A stretch of DNA of 64,000 nt from Triatoma infestans. Its lineage: Eukaryota > Arthropoda > Insecta > Hemiptera > Reduviidae. The notes under the pieces were generated by a model that did not search any database, was not told the DNA's origin, and saw nothing but the letters and a program-made list of their open reading frames with translations. Each line of letters begins with the position of its first letter. The stretch's first letter is position 1. Location of the stretch: assembly GCA_011037195.1 (NCBI GenBank), contig JAAEAF010000614.1, positions 62,001 to 126,000 of the forward strand, given 5' to 3'. This document shows, in pieces, positions 44,731 through 55,672 of this stretch. The position numbers and the translations under genes were made by a program.

Positions 44731-46049
44731 AGAAAAAAAAATGAGAAAATCTGGTCTGAATATACTTATAATCTCTGTTAAAGTGATCTCTATTATCATA
44801 AATGAAAATTTTCCTTTAAATATGGAGTTTTGCCATTTCAGCCGGCGGTGTCTGTCTGTCAGTAAAAAAAGGCTCACTACTTCCTAGAACCTCTTAACGT
44901 AGAAAAATGTCATTTAAAATTTACCATACGCACATGATTGTGCATTTTATAGTTGAAAACTTCCACGATTGAACCTTATTATAAGGAATCTTCTTCTTTG
45001 TCCTAGTTTTACTATCTAATGGTTAAGCAATGATTTACGGAGTAAGTAAAATATTTCCGATTTTTTTCAGCGAAGTTTATTTGCAACTAACTAACGATGG
45101 TGTCTTGGAAACGTAAGCTTCTAAAAATAATTAAGAAAAAGAAATTTCATGAAAGCAATCCAAGATCAAATCCGGGAATCGATCCCAATGCTTTGTAACA
45201 CAATTATATACAGAACATCCGCTAGAAGGCAGCCTAGGAATTATTTAAGTTTACACCCATATTTAAGTAGAGAGTATTGACATTTGTATTAGTACTAAAC
45301 ACAGAGATATCTGTTCCAAAATAAGTAGGAACTCCTTGGAGAGTATATATTCTAACTAACCACCCAGTTTCCATGGCAACACCAACTGAACTAGAGCTGT
45401 TTGTGTGTGTATCCTATTTTGGCCCCTACTTTCGGCGTTCATCCTACTCTCTACTGCACACAATGGACCAAGCTGGACCAAGTAACTAACCCACGCACAC
45501 TCAGAACTTTGTAAACTGGTGTGTGAGTGGCTACTGAAAGCCCCAGTTAGTAATCCTTAACATAAATATGGACGTACAATTGAAAAACATCCTAGTTTCT
45601 CTTTCCAATCAAACATCCTCGCCGCGGAACAAAACTCAATAATTAGCCAGTTCTGCCAAGTTTTAACCAATAATTACAAACAATATGGGCGTACAATTGA
45701 AGAACATCCTAGTTTCTCTTTCCAATCAAACTCCTCGCCGCGGAATAAAACTCAATAATTAGCCAGTTCTGCCAAGCTTTAACCAATAATTACATCAGGC
45801 TGGTTGATAAGCAAACCAAAACAAAACAAAAATTGGTGCGAAACACTCACACGACTTACTCTTGTTCTAATTAATGCAATCTAATCAAGAAATATCTTTA
45901 AAATTGCAACGTTAAAATGTTAAGTTAGGCTGGCCACAAAAATGGTGGTGAGAATTTTACTTGTATACCTGAGCGGCCTTATAAGGAGCGCCTCTATGCC
46001 GAAGCCAAGAAAGGTGTGCAAATTTAAATTTTAACTAACGCAGCTCCAC
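44731..46049. other. Spacer containing a tandem duplication, no gene seen
   Basis: Apart from the duplication at 45,565-45,794 nothing is recognised. A tRNA B-box-like word occurs on the minus strand near 45,175 but lacks an A box. Confidence 0.5.
45565..45794. repeat. ~117-bp tandem duplication
   Basis: AATATGG at 45,565 and 45,682 start two copies offset by 117 bases. They share CGTACAATTGAA, ACATCCTAGTTTCTCTTTCC, CTCGCCGCGGAA and CTGCCAAG with about six differences, including a one-base deletion (CATCCTC versus CTCCTC). Confidence 0.95.
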
Positions 46050-46700
46050 AAGGCCCCTCTAAAATCATTTTTTTCAGAAAAATGTTTCAAATAAAAGTAA
46101 TGCGTTATAACCTAAACAGCATGCATTCCAAGTTTAAAGAAATTCCTAACAGTATTAGTAACAGTTCTCGAGAAAATCCCCCCCAAAAAACACAGAAACC
46201 TATTTTGCGCTTCCGGTTAACCGATTCTCTTCGAAATTGGAATTCTATCAATTTTTTTATGTGTATTAATATTATATAGGCAACAAAAGCCATATTTTAT
46301 ACTGAAGTTGTACTTTAGAGGAAAGCATTACGCCACTGCGCCCAGAACTCCCAAAAAATCAATTTTCCCGGGAATATGTTTCAAACAGTTATATAAATAA
46401 GTAGGTAGTAGATGAAGTTTCAAGAAAATCGTTCGAATCGTTTTCAAGAAAATTATGAAAAACTGAAAAAGTATTCAGTAAAGTTGCCCATTCGGTTGAT
46501 GGATTTTGCCCGAACTCTTGTATTTGGAATACGGTATTTAAACGGAATACCAAGTTTGACTTCCCTGCAACTTTATGTTTTTGAGATATTCTGTTAGCAC
46601 GCAAACACATTCACACATTTACACATTTACAGATCATTCGCTAAGACATTTTTTACAGGCGGCACAATAGATATTTGCAGGTCGCAGTGCTAAATATCTC
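46050..46700 (+). repeat. Interspersed repeat copy, two-module form
   Basis: Two successive modules, about 46,080-46,260 and 46,375-46,560, each run 'atgtttcaaa', 'aagttt(a/c)aagaaa', '(ttctcgagaaaat / tttcaagaaaatt)', 'aaaaac..gaaa', and a CTTCCGGTT- or CATTCGGTT-type word at 46,208 and 46,486. Then 'ccaagtttgacttccctgca', 'tttttgagatattctgttagc', a CA-like patch and 'cattcgctaagacatttttta'. Opposing open frames over the region are artefacts. Confidence 0.75.
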
Positions 46701-48059
46701 AAATCAAATAGACATACGTAACTAGTTAAATAATGTCTTCTATGGTTGAAGAAAATCTTTGTAGCCGTGTTCAACAAGAAATGCAATGAGCTACGAAAGT
46801 AGTGTTCATTATAGTACAATTTCCGAATATTAGACTCTCTTCCTCCATCCTTTTCTGATACTTAATGGAATATCACTGTCAATTTCCTGCCTTAAACCAT
46901 ATCACTGGCTAATACCAACTTTTTGTGGTCAAATGAGTAAAAACAAATATTTTCAATGAAAACACAAGCTTCCGAATTCTCCCTGAATCCTAACAATTCC
47001 TCCTATAAGTAGAAACTAATATACAAATGTCCTTTTTCAGTTTTGTTTTTTTTAGGTTTAAAACCTACTTTCTATACATTCACCTTTTTGTTTGCATGCT
47101 CAGTGCTCTATTCTCCCTGCATACAATTCATACTTACATATTCGGCCTCTCCTCTTCTCTTCTGTTTCGTTTCACTGCGGATATTTTTCCAATCAACAGG
47201 TAGTTCAATTTTCATATCTGTTCAGCCCTGCTGAAGAAAGACAGATTCTGTAATATATTTTGACGTCGTATGATTGATAGCCTAACTTTAGGGTAGCGTT
47301 ATTACATTTCTTCATCCTTTCCTTTATCCTGTCTCTTTTTCTCATCCCTTAACGCTCTCCCTCTATCTCTCTTTGTCACTCTCTTTCTCTCTCTACTTCC
47401 TTCATCTCTTTGACCTGCCATCACTTAGATCATTCATAAATAGTTTTCGCTCGTACAAAGTTCATCTTTGAAAAAGATATGTTTCAAAAACTTTTAGGTG
47501 TTGTATACGCTTTCAAGAACTTACAAAGTAGACTTAATAAATAAAGAATAGCACCATTCTGACTTCTGAGCGACTTTTCTATTTGCCAATACCGGTGTTA
47601 AGCCTTGTATTTGTGGAATGTATAAACAGGCTACAGACGAGATACATTATTATCTTCTAATATATATTTTTGTGCCACCGTGTTGAATAATGTGGCAATT
47701 ATTAAATCAAAAGTAGTGTAGGGAAGTTCTACTTTTAAACACAAGCGACAGAAAGTAAATGCGCCCATTAATTTTCCACACTAGTCTGCTAAAGTAACAA
47801 AATGCAACTCTAGCTAGCCCAACATGTAGCGGCAATACGCGAAAACATAATCAAAAGAAATCCCAGATAGAAAGTGGATTTGATGTTATACCAAACGGAA
47901 AAGGTTATAGAGAGGGGGAGTATTTGACTTGAATTAAAATACATTCTTAGTATTTGCACCAATTCACATTTTTTTAGAACCAATTCATATAAATTAAGAA
48001 CCAATTCAATATAGTTGCAGAAATAAATTAATATTCAACACATAAAGAAAGCATTCTTA
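46701..48059. other. Spacer, no gene seen
   Basis: T-rich strip at 47,300-47,410. A weak hammerhead-like word is annotated at 47,231. Otherwise nothing recognised. Confidence 0.5.
47225..47275 (+). ncRNA. Weak hammerhead/Penelope-like motif relic
   Basis: CTGAAGA at 47,231-47,237 is followed by a 4-bp hairpin (ACAG ATT CTGT, 47,241-47,251) and, after a region where GAAA is lost (AATATATTT), by GACGTCG at 47,262-47,268. The order of boxes resembles the motif of Penelope-like elements, but the second box is gone. Confidence 0.25.
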
Positions 48060-49100
48060 CACCACCCTCGTTCGGTTACCACACCTGCTGCGCTCGTGTG
48101 CTCAATATCTTAGCTCGAGTGTAAAAAAGGCCTTACATTACTCACTGGTTGATAAATAACTTTTATTGATGATTTATAGACCTGAAGAGTGTCTACATTT
48201 ATCACCTTAACTTATGACACTAATAATATAGATACAATCAATTCAAATAAAAATATACACAAAATAATACTCGTCATTACTGTGGTGTGGTTGCTAGTAA
48301 AGGCTCTAGAGTTGGCTGGAGGCTGAAGCTTATAAAAACATTCCAGTTGTAATTAGTGAATTACTTCACCCTTTTAACTCTCCTAGAGCTGAGTACTGAG
48401 AAATTAATTACATTTAAACCCCGTAGGACTAGCCACTTCTTCAGGGAACTTGGCGTCCCTACGGGTATCCCAGTCTAACAACACTCACAACACTTGCACT
48501 AATACGCCCCTACATTCACACAATACACATTGGGTCTGCAGAGGTAGTTGATGGGTGCAGCTACTTGGGTCTAGCGATCCCAAAGGCAAACACGAGCTTC
48601 CTACCACACACACCCACTTACATCTGAACACTCGACACCTTACAGACGAATACACACCACGACTTACGACTGCACGAGCTCGCTCTCTTCGATCAAGTCC
48701 TCGCACTCTTTGAGAGCTCGGAGTATAAATACCTTTCCCTCGCGCTTGCCGGCACGAGAGTTGGGGCTAGGGTGGAAAAGAGGGTCCTGGGCGTTGAGGG
48801 AGAGGATGACCTGCGGGCGTCCGACCCGAACACATGCCTTTGGCCTCGGCTTCACCCGAGAGCACCTGGGGAATAGCCCAACTCCAGGAAGACTAGGAAT
48901 TCCGCCTCAGGTAGGTTCCTAGGGTTAGAAAGGGGGCCACGGGGAACGGGTCGGTACCTCGGTACCGGAACGCCGTCTTCCGTGGCACCAGACTATGTCG
49001 TGGTGCGATGGTTTACCCGGAAATTAACCGGGTCCAATTGAGCTCCGTGGAGGCGGGGCCACGTCCGTGGTACGGGACCACGTGCCACGATGAAACCTAA
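48060..49100. other. Unclassified GC-rich block with TATA box
   Basis: About 1 kb of much higher GC content than the rest of the window. A TATAAATA box lies at about 48,723-48,730, and AATAAA on the minus strand near 48,163. Several short inverted repeats stand out: CGGTACCTCGGTACCG near 48,951-48,966, CCACG...CGTGG pairs around 49,060-49,090, and CCGGAAATTAACCGG near 49,018. The whole could be a long solo LTR or the end of a DNA transposon. Open frames here (for example 48,710-48,922 +) have no recognisable relatives. Confidence 0.35.
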
Positions 49101-49740
49101 TAATACTCTCAGGTGGTCGTAAGATAGTATAGATAGATAAATAATATTTTGTTAAACTAAAATAGTCAAAGCAAATAAACGAATAAACATTCGCACAATA
49201 TAATATGAGCAGGTTGTTTGATGACATTAAACGTTTCACCCTTCACAATTGACACATGCCATCCACGAACGCATGTATACCTAAATATGGGTTTTTTACG
49301 TGCCTAAACATAACAAATCTAAACTAGCCTAAGTGCGATTTTGTTTTTATAAGTATATCATTGAAAAATTATTTGAAAAAATTTATATAAGAGTGTTATC
49401 CAAGCTTGATGTAACGTACTTTCCTCACTGACAAATTTTTTTATCTCTTGCATACATTATTTACATATATGTACATCTTAAGGCAGTTATGGTTCGTATA
49501 TACAGAATTAAGAACTAGCAGATTTAAAACTATAACTAAAATCTATTTGGTTTTTAACTTTAGAGTTTAAGGTTAGACACCCACGTGTTAAAATATGCTC
49601 CCCTTCCAGACCCAAACAGGGGTTCCTTTGTCCACTCAGGTATCACCACCCTGCCCTTTTTGATCTAGTTCAAGAGTTGGGGTTTTAAATACATTTCAAA
49701 GACTAGTCAGTGTGTAAACTGAATTTGCTCTGTGCAAGTA
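49101..49740. other. AT-rich spacer, no gene seen
   Basis: Nothing recognised up to the Penelope-like fragment. The exact left edge of that fragment is not defined. Confidence 0.5.
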
Positions 49741-49748
49741 AGTCTGTG

Positions 49749-49805
49749 TTTGACAAACGCATCCTGAAGATGGGCGAACACCCGAAACCGGTCGATGATC
49801 TCAAA
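49749..49805 (+). ncRNA. Candidate type I hammerhead ribozyme of the Penelope-like element
   Basis: Conserved boxes in order: CTGAAGA (49,764-49,770), a GGG/CCC helix (49,772-49,774 with 49,81-83, i.e. 49,781-49,783) with loop CGAACA, GAAAC (49,784-49,788), a two-base loop, GTC (49,791-49,793). Helix I pairs CATC (49,760-49,763) with GATG (49,794-49,797), and after an internal loop TTTG (49,749-49,752) with CAAA (49,802-49,805). Predicted cleavage is after C49,793. The very short third helix is a known trait of Penelope-associated hammerheads. One extra U separates CTGAAGA from helix II and may weaken activity. Confidence 0.65.
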
Positions 49806-49966
49806 AAGAAGCAGGATATTACGGAAAATGTCTCTGATGCTTTCCAGCTCTGCGTTACCAACCACAACAAGAATCGAAGTCTTTTGCCGTGCCACAGAGC
49901 TCCTTCTTAAGGAGATCTCAGAAACGAAACACACCATGGAAGAAGAATGACAAAGAAACAACAGAC

Positions 49967-50360
49967 AAATTTGCGACATTCACGTACATTGGAAACCACA
50001 CGTACAAACTCAATTTTTTTTAAAAAAAACGGGGGAATCAGTCAGCCTACAGAACTAACAATAAATTATGTGACAAAATCCGCACTCGTACTGAGTTCAC
50101 TGACGGACATGACAGCAGCGGGGTTCATGAGTAAAAATGCCCGGACTGTAGCAAAACTTACATTGGCCAGACAGGCAGAAAACTCAGGGAACGATTTGTC
50201 GAACACATCAGACCATACAAGTACAATAAAACTGACTCAATTATCTAAACGCTAACGAACACAAACCCGTCGACATCTCCAATACGATAAAATTACTACA
50301 CCCAGGCAAAAAGGGTCGACGACTAGACGTACTGGTACAACTTGAAATGTATAAAACAAG
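49967..50360 (+). pseudogene. Penelope-like GIY-YIG endonuclease end, broken
   Basis: KFATFTYIGNHTYKL (49,967 on) is a conserved phrase upstream of the endonuclease in Penelope proteins. CPDCSKTYIGQTGRKLRERF follows at 50,138-50,197, then VEHI. It carries the cysteine pair, the second half of the GIY-YIG motif (TYIGQTGRK) and the conserved arginine of the nuclease. A T/A homopolymer near 50,013-50,028 shifts the frame, and TAA at about 50,132 interrupts the line just before the cysteines. The family uses this nuclease to cut target DNA. Confidence 0.8.
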
Positions 50361-50424
50361 ACACAACACCTGACAATCATCTAAACGCTAACGAACACAA
50401 ACCCTCCAATCCAGTTGACAAGCG

Positions 50425-50640
50425 GCGAGCTGTACGGTATATATAGAAAACCAACCTGCACAGAAGCAATCATACCACCAACTCCAACCATCCCGCCCAA
50501 CTGACTGCACTGAGACATTTGACAAACCGACTAAGATGTACACACCTCACACCCGGGAAACACGAACAAGAACTACAGACTATCTACAACATAGCCAAGA
50601 ACAATGGATACAGTGCCACGGAACATAGACATATTGTTAC
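50425..50640 (+). pseudogene. Penelope-like RT C-terminal fragment
   Basis: YGIYRKPTCTEAIIPPTPT near 50,433-50,489 corresponds to the YRKPT phrase after the RT palm. One frame change later, LTALRHLTNRLRCTHLTP and ELQTIYNIAKNNGYS (50,504-50,610) match the RL...L....EL..I..IA..NGY segment that closes the RT domain. It lies downstream of the GIY-YIG piece, the reverse of the order in one element. Confidence 0.7.
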
Positions 50641-51444
50641 ATTACCCTAACAACATAAACCACAAAATAAAATTCACACACGTTCCGAAACGAAAAAACG
50701 AAGACAAGGGGTTTTACTTTTACCGCAGGGCTAAATAAACTTGACACAGGAAAAGCCAAACAAAGCTCCCCTCCAACATTAAGAGAACAAATGATTAAAT
50801 TTGAAGAAATCCAACCTATCAAAACAATTACCCTTCTTGGGATACAGATAGCCGCAAAGCTACCGAATACCACAAGTATAGTGAGTAAGATGGAGCAATC
50901 TCCCTTCACACAAAAAGGGGACCCACGGGTGACGGTTGGCATGTCATGCAAATCTCCAAGACGGTCAAAAAGAAAAACAGGAGATAACCTAATTCCCAAT
51001 CTCCACAATCGCCGGTTACCACGCCCTAAAACAGCGGCACTATTGGCGAACATCTGTGAGTCAGAAGGAGATTGCCCTTCTGATTGTCCTGGACCGCAAA
51101 GAACCAGAGGCAAGCCTAAAGGCATGGATAATAGTACAGAATAATGTACAAAGCAATATATAAAATGTAAAATATGTGTATATCTCACTTCATACCTTGA
51201 CAATTTGTACATACTTATATGTAATAGATCTCTATGTATGTCAGCGTATATTAATATTAAAGCTCCCGTCTTTGCTTTACATATAATTAAAGAGAATTAT
51301 ACATAGTAGCCTATTTGTTGATAGATGTGTTCGTATATATTTATATATAATTTTATTTACCCTATTTATTATTATCAGTACATTTTCAATAGAACTGTTG
51401 TCGGAAGAGACGATTATGATATATTACCACGAATGAATGCATCG
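50641..51444. other. Unassigned region before the I-like element
   Basis: Open frames overlap on both strands: minus 50,637-51,212 (191 residues) and plus 50,791-51,144 (117 residues). The plus frame is basic and proline/serine-rich toward its end and could be the end of an I-like ORF1, given its place directly before the endonuclease at 51,445, but it has no zinc knuckle and I cannot assign it. The minus frame has no recognisable family. 51,150-51,440 is AT-rich. Confidence 0.35.
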
Positions 51445-52085
51445 AGTGGAATATGCCACCACGAGTGGAATATGCGCGGCTTCGTGAGTCATCTAGAAGG
51501 TCTGAGAGGAATTATAGCAGCACATAGTCCTGTAGGTATGTGCCTACAAGAAACAATGTTACGCCTGAAGAACCCTCCGAGGATTCCTGGATATCACGCC
51601 TTCAGTAAAGAGGCACAACCAGCACTTCGAGGAAGGGCGCACGGCGGTGTGGCCGTCTGCATTCGTGAGAACATTCATTGCAGAAGATTAATAATCAACA
51701 CTAATTTGCAGGTTGTTGCAGGCGCATAGAAACACCATTACGGGTAACACTGGCAAGTATCTACTTACCAGATTTTTCTTGGAGGAAAAGTGATCTGGAG
51801 CATCTGCTCACCCAACTCCCTGCACCGTTGATATTGATGGGGATTTGATGGGAGGGTCAGCAACTACTGATGCTTGCGGCAGAGCCCTTGAAGAAGTAAT
51901 TGACAATCACAACCTAATTATCTTCAATAATGGTATAGCTACTCACTTAAATGAGTACTCAGAAATATTTAGTGCAATAGACATATGTGTAGTGTCGCCA
52001 TCTCTTGCTGCCAATTTGGAATGGAGCCCTTTGGAAGAATTGTATCATAGTGATCATTACCCAGTTTTAGTAAAAACTACTATCG
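51445..52085 (+). pseudogene. Endonuclease domain of the I-like ORF2, broken
   Basis: EWNMRGFVSHLEGLRGII (Asn in the first motif), MCLQETMLRLKN (catalytic Glu), HGGVAVCIRENI, then a frame change at about 51,727; the 'ASIYLPDFSW' strand and the 'LILMGDL' motif follow in other frames near 51,750-51,848. The frame 51,845-52,183 gives ACGRALEEVIDNHNLIIFNN, then SAIDICVVSP and HSDHYPVLV with the catalytic Asp-His. About three frameshifts or stops separate the segments. Confidence 0.85.
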
Positions 52086-53844
52086 CTAGATCATCTTATA
52101 GAATTCCGGTAAAATACGACACAAAGAGGGCCAATTGGCATGCCTTCTCTAGTAGAGTAAGTACCTTCTCCCTTCATAGGTAGTGTGGAAATTGATATAA
52201 AGAATTTTACAGAAGCTATAGTGCATGCTGCCGAAGGTGTCGTACCAAAAATCGGAGGCTGCATCCCCAGACCTCCCGTCCCTAGATGGATTCCTGGGTG
52301 CAAAAGAGCCAATGTAGCAAAAAAGCAGGCCTTTAACCGATTTAAAAGGTATCCTACCGATGAAAACTTAATTAATTTTAAAAGGCTTAGAGCTACAGAG
52401 AAACATATTATAAGAACCGCAAAAAAGACTACACTTGCTTCCTACATAAATACACTTAAAACATCGCCGAAGTTAAGGAATTCTGGAACAAAATAAAAGC
52501 GCTCATGGTGCAAGGAAGTTTCCTCAAATACCAGCCCTCAAAATAAATAAATGATATCATAGTGACTGAAACAGAAGAAGTTGCTCGATATTTTGCCAAA
52601 TATTTTGCTGAAGTGTCTATTTCAGAAGCTTATAATAGTGAATTTCTGAGAAAGAAGAGAGAAACTGAACAGCAGCCCCTCAATTTTGATGCCATCACTG
52701 AAGAAGCATATAATGCCCCGCTAACAATGAATGAGTTAGAAAATTCCCTAAAGAGGACTGGAAACTCTGCTCCAGGCAAAGATGGTATCCCATGTAGAAT
52801 GATCAAGCACCTAAATAATGCTGGAAACGAGTATCTACTTCGGCATTATAACCATATATGGGAGACTGGCCAATATCCAGATGATTGGCGGAGGCAATTG
52901 TAATTCCCATCGCAAAAGAAGGTAATGATCCAAGCTGTCCCTCAAGTTATAGACTGATCTCCTTAACAAATTGCTTGAGTCAGATCCTTGAGTCTATTGT
53001 AAATCAAAGGCTGGTGCATTGCTTAGAAACAAGAGGAATTTACAGCAAATACCAGTCTGGTTTCCGTAAATATTACTCCACACTTGACCTATTGGGCTGC
53101 CTTGAAACATATGTACAAACAGCATTAATGCGCCGTGAACATGTTTTGGCCGTTTTTTTCGATCTACAGAAAGCCTTCGACACTACTTGGAGGTACTGCA
53201 AAAGTGCTACGACTGGGTACTAAGAGGAAACATGCCAAGATTTATTCGCAGCTTTTTAGAGAGACGTAAATTCAGAGTAAGGCTGGGATCCTAATTGTCA
53301 GATCTTCACTATTTTGAAAATAGCATACTGCAAGGGTCAGTACTTAGTACTACTCCGTTTACAATTGCAATCAGTTGCCTGTAGCTGCTGGAAGTATGTA
53401 GATGACCTCGCAATATACATGTCAGGGAAAGATCAAGACGAAATCGGAGCAACCGTTCAAAATGCTATAAACATAGTGGCTGCTGTGGCTAATCAGTACG
53501 GTTTCAGATTTTCTAGAACTAAGATTGTCTGCTTGCATTTTTGTAAGTTAAGACACGAACACAGTCCTCCAACATTGCTCTTAGAAGGCACATCACTTGT
53601 GTACAAAGAAAAGGTCCGGTACCTAGGCCTGATCTTCGATGAACGACTATCGTGGCAGGAACACTTAAGTACAACATATGTTAAAGCCAAGAGAACTCTG
53701 GATCTACTGAAATATCTTGGAAATTATAAATGTGGTATGGAACAAAATATTCTTAAAAAAATATTTATAACAATGACGCGCTCAAAATTAGAGTATCGTG
53801 CTCCATTTTACAATTCTTCCCGTAAGTTGCACCTGAAAACATAA
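52086..53844 (+). pseudogene. Reverse transcriptase of the I-like ORF2 (YVDD), broken
   Basis: Linker helices at 52,185-52,496 (IPGCKRANVAKKQAFNRFKR), then RT blocks: KRTGNSAPGKDGIPCRMIKH near 52,750-52,810; SYRLISLTNCLSQILESIVN near 52,940-53,010; YQSGFRKYYSTLD; VFFDLQKAFDTTW (first Asp) near 53,150-53,195; KYVDDLAIYMSG (catalytic YVDD intact) at about 53,394-53,428; KVRYLGLIFDERLSWQEHL near 53,610-53,665. Frameshifts occur near 52,495, 52,900, 53,220-53,310 and 53,844. The GxPQGS motif block (about 53,290-53,350) is damaged. Confidence 0.85.
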
Positions 53845-54108
53845 GTAAAGGACTCAGATTAATTGCTGGTGCATTAAAAAGTTTGTATGTAGAATCAGGA
53901 ATACTACCACCTAATTTAAGACGGGAGCAATTAAATCTTACCGGCATATGGGGAAAAACCTAATCACCCAATATTCGCTACTATATTCGAAAGCACAAAT
54001 CTCGATGATTTTCGTCAGCAAGGAACGCAAACAAGGCCCCTAGGAGTCATAGCCCAAGAATTTTTAGAAGCAGAGGGAATACAACTCTGACCGGTAAAGG
54101 GATGGAAT

Positions 54109-54740
54109 TTGGCCTCTATCCCCTCTTGGCGAATAACCCCTGCATGTATTCATTTGGATTTAGCGGCTCATAAAAAGGAGAAAACACTTCCTACCATCTG
54201 TAGACAGAAATTATTGAATATCTTGAACAACCATGAAAAATACCGACCCATATTCACAGACGGATCGAAGATAGATGGAGGAGTGGAGAGCGTCTTGTAC
54301 ACAGATGGAATTACCCTGACGTGGACACTTCCTCACTATACAACTATATATTCCGCGGAATTATATGCTATCTGCGCGGCACTCCGGTTATCATTAAACG
54401 AAAACTACAGAAAAATAATGCTACTAACAGATTCTTTAAGCGCACTTACAGCTCTCCAGGATGTTTTCTCTTCAGATCCACTGGTAAGAAGAGCCTACAA
54501 TCTGCTGACTGAATTGGATGCAAGTGGCCAAACAGACATATTCACATGGGTACCGGGATATATATGGTAATGAACGAGCAGACGAAGCGGCCAAAAGAGC
54601 CGCTTCCAGTGACTTAGAAGAAGGTATCCGTGTGCGACCAACTGATGTGCAAATGTATATGAAACAAATAATACTAAGAAAATGGCAAGACCAATGGAAC
54701 CGCCAAATGAGAAATTACAAGAAATAAAACCAAACGTACA
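54109..54740 (+). pseudogene. RNase H domain of the I-like ORF2, frameshifted at its end
   Basis: The 153-residue open frame 54,109-54,570 carries PIFTDGSKIDGG (first Asp), IYSAELYAICAA (Glu) and LLTDSLSALTAL (second Asp), so the acidic triad is intact. The last part of the domain, IYGNERADEAAKRAASS with its Asp, continues in another frame from about 54,560 after a short indel in VPGYIW. Downstream, QDQWNRQMRNYK and a decayed cysteine region (KRPKCPMWHIYWKVV near 54,850-54,890) complete the C-terminus. Confidence 0.85.
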
Positions 54741-54899
54741 AAAACCTACGATGGAGAATCTTCCACGACGCGAGGCAGTAATACTAACTAACAAGACTAC
54801 GAATTGGACATACACGGGTAATTCATGGGCACCTATTAATAGGTGAAAAAAGACCGAAGTGCCCAATGTGGCACATATACTGGAAGGTTGTCAAGCTCT

Positions 54900-55672
54900 G
54901 CGAGATAAATGGAGGAGCTTATTTATAGGAGAGCTATTTTCTTATTTGAAGAATTAAATCTGTATCACAGAATTTAAGTTCAGATAGGTTAGGATCTTAG
55001 TAAAAGGGGAGAGTAATATCAAGTACTCCCACCATGAGTGAGTAACGTATGAATGTATAAGCGAGAGAGTTAGAGTGAATTTATTAGGTCAAGTGTGAAA
55101 GTGAAATGAATGCATTTATTGGCGTGTTTGTATTTATTAGCGGCAATGTTTGAATGATTGCCTAGGTTAGAATTTTGACAGAGGGCGGAAGAAATTTCTG
55201 TAAAAGTACTTCACCCCCAAATTTAGATTTTAGTTTCTTTGGAAAGTATAGCAGAAATTTGTATACTCGCTCTATTTCAATTTATTGCGGATCTGTGAAA
55301 TATATTTTCGGTTTCTCGGGCTACTGAGGGTGGTTCTCTTGCAGACAGAATTGGTGTAATAAGAATGGAATAGAAAAACAGTAAACTAATGAACAGGGGA
55401 GTGTTATAGGGGATGGTGGAATCTCATCCCATGCCTTCCCATATAAGAAAGAAAAAGGAAAGGATGGCACAAATCGTTTTCCTCACCCATCGACTGGTTT
55501 CGATGGTACTGTGTTGGAGGATGATGGTTGAATAAACAACTGTACTCCTCACGACTTTGCTTGGAAGATCTGAAGGACGTCGCAGACACCTCTTGTGCCG
55601 TCTCAGATTGAAAGACAAAATCATAGATATGGCGCTAATGGCCTGCGATGTAGATGCACCAAAAAAAAAATT
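54900..55672 (+). other. 3' UTR and end of the I-like element
   Basis: Non-coding, with an A-rich end after GGCGCTAATGGCCTGCGATG at 55,632-55,651. Overlapping minus frames at 55,404-55,624 are artefacts. The assignment of the whole stretch to this element is inference from continuity of composition and the terminal phrase. Confidence 0.5.

Larger units (their letters stand above)
49700..50640 (+). mobile_element. Penelope-like element: two truncated fragments in tandem
   Basis: The first part contains a hammerhead-like motif and the GIY-YIG endonuclease end. The second part (from about 50,425) contains the C-terminal end of the RT domain. In a single Penelope element RT precedes GIY-YIG, so the order here means two partial copies in tandem in the same orientation, or a rearrangement. 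Penelope elements are known for tandem and partial copies. Both are disrupted by stops and frameshifts. Confidence 0.75.
51445..55672 (+). mobile_element. I-like non-LTR retrotransposon (EN-RT-RNase H), inactive
   Basis: Order: endonuclease, RT with YVDD, RNase H, C-terminal end, long 3' UTR, and an end GGCGCTAATGGCCTGCGATG followed by an A-rich tail (about 55,633-55,672). The 3'-end phrase 'gctaatggcctgcgatgtagatgc' resembles ends common in arthropod I/ingi-type elements (from memory, not searched). RNase H after RT separates it from the Jockey-like element at 1.3-6.1 kb. Several stops and frameshifts make it inactive. Confidence 0.85.

Noticed and set aside
45165..45200. tRNA or second SINE from the minus-strand word GGATCGATTCC
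   Set aside because: It resembles a B box with one mismatch, but no A box lies at the right distance and no tRNA fold is visible.
50637..51212. 191-residue minus-strand gene
   Set aside because: It overlaps Penelope-derived sequence on the other strand and has no recognisable family.
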